Shown: positions 56,953 to 64,000 of the stretch, one piece after another
Layout: each line of letters opens with the position of its first letter
Position numbering within the stretch: the stretch's first letter is position 1
DNA from: Rhizobium sp. BK650
Lineage (GTDB): Bacteria > Pseudomonadota > Alphaproteobacteria > Rhizobiales > Rhizobiaceae
Assembly: GCF_014195325.1 (NCBI RefSeq)
Contig: NZ_JACIBK010000009.1
Coordinates: forward strand, 86,615 to 150,614
Reading direction: 5' to 3'
DNA length: 64,000 nt
The notes under the pieces: model-generated
The model's database searches: none
Told to the model about the DNA's origin: nothing
What the model saw: the letters and a program-made list of their open reading frames with translations, nothing else
Made by a program: the position numbers and the translations under genes

Positions 56953-58098
56953 TCAGCCAAGTACGAACCAATCGCCGATCGTTGCCCCATGACGCCGCGT
57001 AGACCGTGCAACCGGGCCAACCGGACGCTCAGCTGTCACGGTTTTTCGGACTTCACGGGGGCTCAGCCCGAATTCATGACTGAAAGCCCGCGTAAAATTG
57101 GCAGCGGTGTCGAAACCGGCGGACTCCGCAATCTCCGAGATCTGCCTGCTGTCGGTGGGGTTGCTGAGGTCCGCATATGCTTGCAGCAATCGACGTTTGC
57201 GAATGTAGTTGGAGACACCCCCGCTCGCTTCGAACAATTGATAAAGCCGCGTGCGCGAGATGCCGAGCGCACGGCACATGACGTCAGGCGTCAAATTATC
57301 TGAATGGAGATTGAGGTGAATGTAGCGGTGCGCCCGCTCCATCATTCCCGTGCCGGTCTGGGTTTGTCCCGTGTCTGCTCGTGTGGACGACGCGGCGCAT
57401 GCGACGACCATATCGGAGATGGTTTGCACGATCCGCGGCACCTCCCCCGTCGTCAAATTGCTCAGCTTCGTTTCCAGAACAGTAATATAGTTCACTAGCA
57501 GTTCAGCCAGGCTCCCGGACAGAAGCGTGTTGTTGGCACCCTGGAGGAGGCTCGCATTCGCAGCCAACAATTCGTAGGGCAAGAAGACAAGTACAGCGAC
57601 TGAATCAGTCATTCGGCCGCGAAAGGGATAACCGAGAGATCTGAAGAATACCTCGCCGGGACCGGCTTCCGTAACGTCACGGCTGACCTCGGTCCAGACG
57701 CGACCGCTGCGAAGCAGGCCGACGTTCCAGTGGTCAATCGGGCTCGATCGCAGCATGGCTTGATCGCGAATATAGCTATAAGCCTGCGCGCGCTGTTGGA
57801 TGATGAGTATGTCGCCGAGACGCCAGCCGATCTGTTCGGCAAGGAAGCCGTCGTCCGACGATTTGTCGTCTGGCAGATGGACATCGACGAGCGGTGCCAT
57901 ATGCGCGCGCCAGGCCTGAAATTGTTCTTCCCGCGGCAGATCCTGCGTTGAGAAACGCAACGGCACGAGCGCAGGCGGGCCATCCGGGCGGCCTTCTTTC
58001 TGTGCGGTCTGTTCACGCGGCCAGCGCCGTCGCTCCATGTGGGCCGGCCAATCCGGCCCCACAGGGAGGTCATCTCCAGATCCAGACTCCGTATCCAT
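56953..58098 (-). CDS. AraC-family transcriptional regulator
   Basis: 381 residues. The C-terminal 100 residues hold two helix-turn-helix units (LTPDVMCRALGISRTRLYQLF and QISEIAESAGFDTAANFTRAF, ending FSHEFGLSPREVRK). The N-terminal part (FRPRGRMTD-like cupin region around 90-220) resembles AraC-binding-like domains of TetR/OruR-type regulators. It lies convergent with the STAS gene and divergent from bgsB, so control of the bgsBA promoter is plausible. Confidence 0.85.
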   Translation of the reverse strand: MDTESGSGDDLPVGPDWPAHMERRRWPREQTAQKEGRPDGPPALVPLRFSTQDLPREEQFQAWRAHMAPLVDVHLPDDKSSDDGFLAEQIGWRLGDILIIQQRAQAYSYIRDQAMLRSSPIDHWNVGLLRSGRVWTEVSRDVTEAGPGEVFFRSLGYPFRGRMTDSVAVLVFLPYELLAANASLLQGANNTLLSGSLAELLVNYITVLETKLSNLTTGEVPRIVQTISDMVVACAASSTRADTGQTQTGTGMMERAHRYIHLNLHSDNLTPDVMCRALGISRTRLYQLFEASGGVSNYIRKRRLLQAYADLSNPTDSRQISEIAESAGFDTAANFTRAFSHEFGLSPREVRKTVTAERPVGPVARSTRRHGATIGDWFVLG

Positions 58099-58470
58099 CC
58101 AATCCCTCCAGCGCTGAGGCCGATCCGGGTTGTTGAAATTGAGAGAAACAATTGCCGCGGTTGAAATCTCCGCACAGCCTCTAAAGGAGACGCCTGCTGC
58201 ACGTCACGTGTATGAGCTACTTATCATATTCTTTTCCGAGCAGAAATGTATGCGGGCGACAATTTCAGGATGCGATGATGATACGGTTGCGTCCTGTTCT
58301 TTTAGGCAATGATTAACTCCGAAGCCAATTGCACCGCATTACAAAGGGGCGCGGGCTGCGACCATCGCTTGTCTTTTTACTTTCAGTGGGTTAAATGTGC
58401 AATAATTGGTTGCATCCTTGTCCCAGCTTGATGGATACAATGATGCTGGGCGATACCTTCGGATGCTGAG
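58099..58470. other. Divergent promoter region between AraC gene and bgsB
   Basis: About 370 bases, AT-rich near 58230-58420. It must hold the promoters of both genes. The bgsB side ends in a nested inverted repeat at 58412-58466. No repeated AraC-type direct repeat was found by eye. Confidence 0.45.
58412..58466 (+). promoter_or_regulatory. Nested inverted repeat at the bgsB start
   Basis: GCATCC (58412-58417) pairs with GGATGC (58461-58466), and inside it CCCAGC (58422-58427) pairs with GCTGGG (58445-58450). The right arm GGATGC ends four bases before the bgsB ATG and covers the only ribosome-binding-like sequence. This could be a translational switch or an operator dyad. Confidence 0.4.
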
Positions 58471-59703
58471 ATGATCTGGAACCATCGCATCACACGCATT
58501 GCTGTCGGTCTGTTGCTGCTTGCGCTCGTGATCATCGTTTTGTTGCCAGCGATCACCGGCTTTACGAGCCTTGACGGTACGGTCAATGCGCGTTTCGCTG
58601 TCGTCAACGCCCCGATCGACGGCACGATCGCAGACGAGCCTCTTAAGGTCGGCAGCCAGGTAAAAGGGGGCGAGGTGCTTGCAGAGATCAGAAACCCGCG
58701 CGTCAATCGCGCAATCCTCGCCTCACTGGAAGCAGATCGCAACACGGCGCTCGACCGGGTCGCAGCGCTGAAAAGGGAGCGAGATGAGCTCTCCCAACTT
58801 CGCGCAGAGCTATCTGCCCGATTGGAAGTCTACCGGCAGACCACGATTGCCAATCTTGAGCGCGAAGTCGAAATCCTGCGGAAGAAAGTTGAAGTGTCAC
58901 AAGCCCAGGATCTGGTCGCGCAGGTCGACTTGAACCGGCGAATGGAGCTCGAGTCGAAAGGCATTCTCACGCAGAAGCTGGTTGAGGCTGCGCGCGCCGC
59001 CGGAGCTGCGACTGGCGGCGAGGTCGAAATCAGCAATTTAACGGTCGAACAGTTGCAACAAAGGCTCGATGCCGTCCGCCAAGGTATCTTTGTCTTCGGC
59101 GACGGACAGAATGATGTACCTTATTCGCGACAGCGAGAGGATGAAGTTATCGTTCGCATCAACGACTTGAACTCACGCATAGCGGAAAATGAGACACGAG
59201 CCGCCGAAGCTCAAAAACAGCTGACCGAAGAGGAAAACCGCGTCAGAAGTCTTGAATCTGCAATAGCAACAGCGCCGTTTGACGGCGTTGTCTGGAGCAG
59301 GAGTATCGTCAACGGTTCGAACGTCGTGCTTAACAACGAGCTGATGCGTCTCCTCGACTGTCGAGAGCTGTTTGTGGACATCCTTGTTCCCGAGGTCGAC
59401 TATGACCAGATCTATCCGGGACTCGTTGCGCAGGTGCGCTTGTTCGGCCGCAGTGATGTCTTCAGCGGTACGGTCATTTCTGTAAGAGGCAGTTCAGCGG
59501 CTGTCGAAGCCGATTCCTTTGCAGCCAGCTTACCGCCGTCGACACAACGTAATGCCCGCATTCGGGTTCTCCTTGCGCCATCCTTCATGAACGACGACTT
59601 TGCGAACTCCTGCCAGGTGGGGCGTACAGTGCAGGTGCGGTTTTCCAAACACGGCTTCGGCGTGTCCAATTGGGTCAAGAACCTGTGGTTCAGTATCTTG
59701 TAG
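58471..59703 (+). CDS. bgsB: HlyD-like membrane-fusion component of the beta-glucan synthase pair (BgsB-like)
   Basis: 410 residues. One membrane helix (TRIAVGLLLLALVIIVLLPA, about 8-27), a biotinyl-lipoyl-like half, a long coiled coil (about 80-130 and 210-265) and a beta-barrel part (FDGVVWSRSIVNGSNVVLN). This fits periplasmic adaptor proteins. In Sinorhizobium meliloti the bgsB product of this type works with the synthase BgsA in mixed-linkage beta-glucan production. Its 3-prime end overlaps the next gene by 34 bases. Confidence 0.7.
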   Translation: MIWNHRITRIAVGLLLLALVIIVLLPAITGFTSLDGTVNARFAVVNAPIDGTIADEPLKVGSQVKGGEVLAEIRNPRVNRAILASLEADRNTALDRVAALKRERDELSQLRAELSARLEVYRQTTIANLEREVEILRKKVEVSQAQDLVAQVDLNRRMELESKGILTQKLVEAARAAGAATGGEVEISNLTVEQLQQRLDAVRQGIFVFGDGQNDVPYSRQREDEVIVRINDLNSRIAENETRAAEAQKQLTEEENRVRSLESAIATAPFDGVVWSRSIVNGSNVVLNNELMRLLDCRELFVDILVPEVDYDQIYPGLVAQVRLFGRSDVFSGTVISVRGSSAAVEADSFAASLPPSTQRNARIRVLLAPSFMNDDFANSCQVGRTVQVRFSKHGFGVSNWVKNLWFSIL

Positions 59704-61679
59704 CGCTGGTCCCAACACTTCTGGTTTTGGCCTTCTTTTTCCTGGGGCCGTTCAATTGGTCGCGTCATCGCACCTGGACGCGTGCGGTTACCTGCGCATT
59801 TGTCGCGACGGTGGCATTGCGATATATGTTTTGGCGCCTGACCGAGACCGTCCTTCCCTATCCGAACGATGGTCTGAATTTCTATTGGGTCTGGTCCCTC
59901 TTCGTCGTGGAGCTCCTGGCTTGCGTCGAAGTGGTTCTCTTTCTGATATTGATGAGTCGCTACGTCGATCGTAGCGCAGAAGCGGACAGATTGGCTGGCG
60001 CGTTCTTTGCGCGCGATGAGCGTGAACTTCCGACTGTAGATGTTTTCATCCCTACCTATAACGAGCCGCTCGACGTGCTTGAGCGGACCATCATCGGCGC
60101 GCGCGCGCTGGATTATCCCGCCGATAAATTGAACGTATATGTGCTTGACGACCAACGTCGGGGCTGGCTCAAGGCCTATTGCGAAGAGAAGAACGCCATT
60201 CACGTCACGCGCGGCGACAATGAGCATGCCAAAGCAGGCAATATGAACAATGGGCTAAAGGTCAGCTCGGGCGAGTTTATCGCGATCTTCGACGCGGATT
60301 TTGTTCCCTATCGACATTTTCTTCGCCGGACGCTGCCCTTCTTCAGCGATGAAAGCGTGGGCATCGTGCAGACGCCCCAACATTTCTTCAATGTCGACCC
60401 GGTGCAGTCGAACTTGGGCCTGGAGAATATCTGGCCGGACGAGCAGCGCCTGTTTTTTGACGAGATCGCGCCCAGCCGAGATGGCTGGGATGTCAGTTTC
60501 TGCTGCGGGTCATGCTCCATTGCGCGCCGTAAGGCCGTCGACGCCATAGGCGGATTTCCGACGGAGTCGATTACAGAAGACCTGCTGACAACGCTTTCAA
60601 TGCTCAATAAAGGCTACAAAACGCGCTATCTGAATGAGCGGTTGTCGATGGGACTGGCCGCTGAAAATCTGACCGGTTATTTCGTGCAGCGCGAGCGGTG
60701 GTGTCAGGGGGGCATTCAAACTCTTTACCTGTACAATGGCCCGCTGCGCGGACCCGGGCTGACGCTCTTTCAGAGGATCATGTTCCTGCCAATATCATGG
60801 CTGGTACAGTATCTCGTCCGCTTCACGATATTGCTTGTGCCTATTGTGTATTTGTGGATCGGCCTGCTCCCGCTCTATTTCACGGATGTAGCTGATTACG
60901 TGTCGCATCAGGTGCCGCTGCTTGCAGCCTATTTTCTGCTTATGCTGTGGATCACGCCGACGCGTTATCTGCCTGTCGTTTCCAGCGCCGTCGGAACCTT
61001 TGCGACATTCCGCATGTTGCCTACCGTCGTCTCGAGCTTGGTAAGGCCGTTCGGCAAGCCGTTCAGGGTGACGCCGAAGGGCAGCGGCAACGAATCGAAC
61101 CTGTTCGACCGTTACAGTTTCGCCTGGATCACGTGTCTCATCGCGATTACCGTCCTTGGCCTGCTACTCAATATCGTACCGGAAACGTCGCATATACAAG
61201 GTCAGTTTTCGGTGGTGGCGGCATGCTGGTCAGGTATCAATATCGTCGTCCTGCTGATCGCGTCCCTCATCTGCTTCGAAAAACCTCGGCGCCTGTTTCA
61301 TGCATTCAAACTCGACGAAGCCGCAACGGTCGACGATGTCCCGGGGCGGGTCATAAGTCTGGCGCTCGACAAGGCGGTTATTGCGGTCCCGACTACGGCC
61401 CGATTCCAGTCCAAATCGGTCATGCTGAAACTCGCCGGCTTCGCCCCGTTCAAAACAGAGCTCAGACAGGTCACTCAAAGACGGAGGAGCATGGCCCGCG
61501 GCGGCGACAAGCAGGCCTATTACCTGCACCTCTATTTCCAACTCAGCGGCTCTGCCCGCGACAACATGATTGTTAAACTCTATACCGGCCAGTATTCGCA
61601 GGACATTCGCGACATCGACAAGGTCGCCATTTCCCTTAATCTTTTGCTGCGCTCATTCGGGCGGACGCGCACGCTGTAG
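59670..61679 (+). CDS. bgsA: Family-2 glycosyltransferase, c-di-GMP-responsive beta-glucan synthase (BgsA-like)
   Basis: 669 residues from TTG 59670; a GTG at 59685 is also possible. Several membrane helices flank a cellulose-synthase-type GT2 domain: VLDDQRR and FDADFVP (Asp motifs), SITEDLLTTL (TED) and QRERWCQGG (Q/RxxRW). The C-terminal cytoplasmic part lacks the PilZ RxxxR motif. BgsA of S. meliloti makes a mixed-linkage beta-(1,3)(1,4)-glucan and is activated by c-di-GMP through its C-terminus without a PilZ domain, so the same is inferred here. Cellulose synthase is the alternative, but no bcsB, bcsZ or bcsC neighbours are present. Confidence 0.75.
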   Translation: MGQEPVVQYLVALVPTLLVLAFFFLGPFNWSRHRTWTRAVTCAFVATVALRYMFWRLTETVLPYPNDGLNFYWVWSLFVVELLACVEVVLFLILMSRYVDRSAEADRLAGAFFARDERELPTVDVFIPTYNEPLDVLERTIIGARALDYPADKLNVYVLDDQRRGWLKAYCEEKNAIHVTRGDNEHAKAGNMNNGLKVSSGEFIAIFDADFVPYRHFLRRTLPFFSDESVGIVQTPQHFFNVDPVQSNLGLENIWPDEQRLFFDEIAPSRDGWDVSFCCGSCSIARRKAVDAIGGFPTESITEDLLTTLSMLNKGYKTRYLNERLSMGLAAENLTGYFVQRERWCQGGIQTLYLYNGPLRGPGLTLFQRIMFLPISWLVQYLVRFTILLVPIVYLWIGLLPLYFTDVADYVSHQVPLLAAYFLLMLWITPTRYLPVVSSAVGTFATFRMLPTVVSSLVRPFGKPFRVTPKGSGNESNLFDRYSFAWITCLIAITVLGLLLNIVPETSHIQGQFSVVAACWSGINIVVLLIASLICFEKPRRLFHAFKLDEAATVDDVPGRVISLALDKAVIAVPTTARFQSKSVMLKLAGFAPFKTELRQVTQRRRSMARGGDKQAYYLHLYFQLSGSARDNMIVKLYTGQYSQDIRDIDKVAISLNLLLRSFGRTRTL

Positions 61680-61947
61680 CGGGTGCAGCAGGCCAGCGGA
61701 TCTGGAATTTCGCGGATCGACAAGAACAGCAAGGCCTGGCACCGGACGAACCTGCTGGCTTGGTCAACCAGCTACGTCGATGGCGGTACCGAAATGCAGA
61801 CGCTGACGTCTCGCAGCACCCCTCTATGTGCATGCGGCGGATCTGCCGATCCTCACCTGACAATAGCGGCGCGACGTCATCGTGCCGACGTCGGTCGCGC
61901 CGCGTTGCATCCTGTCTGCGCCGACGATATATATGATAAAATCAAAA

Positions 61948-62670
61948 ATGTCGGAGATCATCTTGCTGCAGAAAGCTGTGAGCGAAACCGTCGCGGAGAG
62001 CGGCTACCGGCAGATCCGCGCAGATATCATTTTCGGGCGGCTTGCACCCGGACAAAAGCTGAAGCTGGAAAATCTGAAAGGGGCTTACGGCACGAGCGTC
62101 AGCACGTTGCGTGAGATTCTGAACCGTCTGACCTCCGAGGGCCTCGTGGTCGCCGAAGGGCAGCGCGGCTTTGAAGTGGCTGGCGTTTCCGTCGCCGATC
62201 TAAAGGAGATTGCCGCACTCCGGCTGCTGCTCGAGGAGCATGCGCTGGAACAATCCTTCGAACAGGGGGATGTGGAATGGGAAGCGCAGTTGGTCTCCGC
62301 CCATTACAAGCTGGCGCGCTTGGAAAAGGTGATGGCGACGGGCGACACCAGTCAGGCCGAGAACTGGAAGCGCTACGACTGGGAGTTTCATCAGGCGCTG
62401 ATCGCCGCCTGCGGCTCGCGCCTTCTGATGGAAACGCACTCAGCCGTTTTCGACAAATATCTGCGCTATCAGATGGTTGCCCTCTCCTATCGTGGCAGCG
62501 TGGCGGAAGAGGAGCACCGCCAGCTTCTTGAGACTGCTCTCAAGCGCGACAGCAAGACCGCCAAGGAGATCCTGCAGCGCCATATTCAGGCGGGCGTCGA
62601 ACATGCGCTTGGCAGGGGGCTGCTGTCGGCCCGCCCGGCGCAGGCCAGATCAGGTGGGATGACAGCCTGA
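61948..62670 (+). CDS. GntR-family transcriptional regulator (FCD type), first of a tandem pair
   Basis: 240 residues from ATG 61948; starts at 61933 and 61882 are also in frame and no ribosome-binding site stands out. Winged helix with YRQIRADIIFGRLAPGQKL and STLREILNRLTSEGLVV, then the FCD sensor domain with the metal-ligand region WEFHQALIAACGS. Stop and the next start overlap (TGATG). The product is a close paralogue of the next gene. Next to a QuiC-type gene, control of aromatic-acid (quinate/shikimate) use is possible. Confidence 0.87.
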   Translation: MSEIILLQKAVSETVAESGYRQIRADIIFGRLAPGQKLKLENLKGAYGTSVSTLREILNRLTSEGLVVAEGQRGFEVAGVSVADLKEIAALRLLLEEHALEQSFEQGDVEWEAQLVSAHYKLARLEKVMATGDTSQAENWKRYDWEFHQALIAACGSRLLMETHSAVFDKYLRYQMVALSYRGSVAEEEHRQLLETALKRDSKTAKEILQRHIQAGVEHALGRGLLSARPAQARSGGMTA

Positions 62671-63362
62671 TGCACAGCGAAAAAACCACGCCGAAGGTGG
62701 CAGGCGAAGCCTCCGAGACGATCAGCGATGTCGTCTTCCGGCAGGTCCGGCAGGATATCATCTCGGGAGCACTGGCGCCCGGAGCCAAAATCAAGCTCGA
62801 GCAGGCGAGAGACCATTACTCGATCAGCGTCTCGTCGCTGCGCGAAATTCTGAGCCGCCTTGCCATGGAAAACCTCGTGCTTGCCGAGGGACAGCGCGGC
62901 TTCGAGGTGAGCCCAGCCTCGGTCAAGGAACTTCAGGAACTTGCAGATCTCAGGACAGTGCTCGAAACCCACGCGATCGGCCTTTCCTTTGCTGCCGGCA
63001 ACCTGGAATGGGAAGGCCGTATCGTCGCCGCCCATCACAAGCTGGCGGCGGCCGAGCGAAAGCTGCTTGCGGGGGATGCCTCGCGCACCGTCGACTGGGT
63101 GCGTTATGATTGGGAGTTTCATCAGGCGATCGTTTCGGCGTGCAATTCAGCCACGCTGATGACGACGCTCTCCTCCGTCTTCGACCGCTTCCTGCGTTAT
63201 CACATGCTGGCACAAAGCTTTCGCGGCAAGGCCGTCGTCGACGACCATAAGCTGCTCTTCGAGCTTGCGCTGAAACGCGACGTCGAAGGCGCAAGAGCGG
63301 TCATTCGCAGACATATCCAGAGCGGCGTCGAACATGTGCTGACAAGCGGGCGGGTTAACTAG
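62670..63362 (+). CDS. GntR-family transcriptional regulator (FCD type), second of a tandem pair
   Basis: 230 residues: RQVRQDIISGALAPGAKIKL and SSLREILSRLAMENLVL in the winged helix, then the FCD domain with WEFHQAIVSACNS. Shares the motif order and many residues with the 61948-62670 product, so the pair is a tandem duplication and translationally coupled. It converges on the QuiC-type gene. The pair might form heterodimers or act on two related promoters. Confidence 0.9.
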   Translation: MHSEKTTPKVAGEASETISDVVFRQVRQDIISGALAPGAKIKLEQARDHYSISVSSLREILSRLAMENLVLAEGQRGFEVSPASVKELQELADLRTVLETHAIGLSFAAGNLEWEGRIVAAHHKLAAAERKLLAGDASRTVDWVRYDWEFHQAIVSACNSATLMTTLSSVFDRFLRYHMLAQSFRGKAVVDDHKLLFELALKRDVEGARAVIRRHIQSGVEHVLTSGRVN

Positions 63363-63364
63363 GC

Positions 63365-64000
63365 TCAAACCGCATCTTTCGGGATCCCCTCCGGCCGCAT
63401 CTGCTTCTTCAGCGCGGCAATCCGAAAGATGGCGTTCGGCGCCCCATAGCCGCGGTAGGCCCGTCGTTCCACCACCTCGAAGAAGAATCCTTCGCCATAG
63501 GTCCCGCTATAGAGCTGGAAATACTCACCCTCCCCATCCCGATCGTAGAGAATGTTTTCCGCCTTCAGCCGCTCCGTCAGCTCCGGCTTCAGCCCAAAAC
63601 GGGCCTCCACATCGTCGTAATAATTGGGCGAGATCGGCAGCGGCGTAAAGCCTTTTTCACGCAGGCGCTCGGCGGTGGCGAAAATATCATCCGTGGAAAA
63701 GGCCAGATGCTGGATGCCGGAGCCGAATTTTTCGGCGATGAAATGGCCGGCGAGCGTGCGGCGGTTTTCCGCACCATTCATGGTGATGCGCAATGTGCCC
63801 GAGTGGTTTTCGATCACTTGGCTGCGTACCACGCCAGCGGGGTCGATGATGTCGACCATGGGTGTTTTGCGGGTTTCGAAGATCGAAGTATAAAAAAGCA
63901 GCCATGTCAGCATCTCGTCATAGGCGACCGTCTGAGCGATATGGTCGACCTGCACGAGGCCAGCATCGATGGCTTCCCCGACCTGTTCCACCGACTCAAA
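63365..64000 (-). CDS. C-terminal part of a QuiC-type 3-dehydroshikimate dehydratase (HPPD-like half), cut by window edge
   Basis: The visible 211 residues are the C-terminal vicinal-oxygen-chelate half. Metal ligands are expected from VDHIAQTV (His), IQHLAFST (His) and FFFEVVERR (Glu), as in 4-hydroxyphenylpyruvate dioxygenase. In two-domain QuiC/AsbF-fused proteins this half follows a TIM-barrel dehydratase domain that turns 3-dehydroshikimate into protocatechuate. The frame is open to the right edge (FESVEQVGEA), so the N-terminus lies outside. A stand-alone HPPD is the alternative, but the sequence style and GntR neighbours favour the bifunctional type. Confidence 0.8.
   Translation of the reverse strand, partial: FESVEQVGEAIDAGLVQVDHIAQTVAYDEMLTWLLFYTSIFETRKTPMVDIIDPAGVVRSQVIENHSGTLRITMNGAENRRTLAGHFIAEKFGSGIQHLAFSTDDIFATAERLREKGFTPLPISPNYYDDVEARFGLKPELTERLKAENILYDRDGEGEYFQLYSGTYGEGFFFEVVERRAYRGYGAPNAIFRIAALKKQMRPEGIPKDAV

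Noticed and set aside
61683..62114. 143-codon plus-strand ORF after bgsA
   Set aside because: Overlaps the first GntR gene in another frame, with no domain or start signal.

Overview
The window looks like a replicon segment, possibly a megaplasmid or chromid, from a fast-growing rhizobium of the Rhizobium etli/leguminosarum type. This rests on GC-rich alphaproteobacterial codon use, many binding-protein-dependent sugar ABC operons with LacI and ROK regulators, class III adenylate cyclases with TPR tails, a bgsBA-type beta-glucan synthase pair, and a quinate/shikimate-type gene at the right edge. There are no rRNA or tRNA genes, no CRISPR array and no recognisable insertion sequence. The species is inference.

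Layout. 1-3587 (minus) is the N-terminal 1195 residues of a large modular surface or secreted protein (dimethylformamidase-like, Ig-like, DUF4082 and VCBS parts), divergent from an adenylate cyclase/TPR gene (4061-5944). poxB follows (6304-8031). 8142-15020 (minus) is a sugar ABC operon with a GH116 glycosidase, divergent from a LacI regulator (15228-16253), with two identical operators between them. 16408-17242 is a frameshifted inositol-monophosphatase-type gene. It converges on a second ABC operon (17249-21204, minus). Next come a CDC48-type AAA ATPase, a secreted epoxide-hydrolase-like protein, a SnoaL-like protein and transketolase.

28245-42548 looks like one regulon for a glycan or mannoside: a GH38 alpha-mannosidase, a second cyclase/TPR protein, two ROK regulators, a Gfo/Idh/MocA dehydrogenase, a third ABC transporter and a sugar isomerase. 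The alpha-mannosidase and the transporter operon carry nearly the same 30-bp promoter/operator element (26 of 30 bases identical). 42783-46087 is a three-gene cassette (GT-C-like membrane protein, UbiA prenyltransferase, HAD phosphatase) that could make and use a polyprenyl-phosphate-linked sugar. hemN with an Fnr/FixK-like box, a CBS-domain protein and a broken LysE gene follow.

The most unusual part is 50195-61679. A GGDEF-EAL protein is followed by a tightly packed operon for a Sia-like partner-switching pathway: a kinase-like ATPase-fold protein, a STAS domain fused to a SAM methyltransferase, a membrane PP2C phosphatase, a second kinase-like protein and a small STAS protein. An AraC regulator and bgsB-bgsA come next, the latter pair encoding a c-di-GMP-activated beta-glucan synthase in the relative where it is known. 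The inferred logic is an external signal read by the phosphatase, passed through STAS phosphorylation state to c-di-GMP turnover and glucan synthesis. The window ends with two tandem GntR-family regulators and the C-terminal end of a QuiC-type 3-dehydroshikimate dehydratase.
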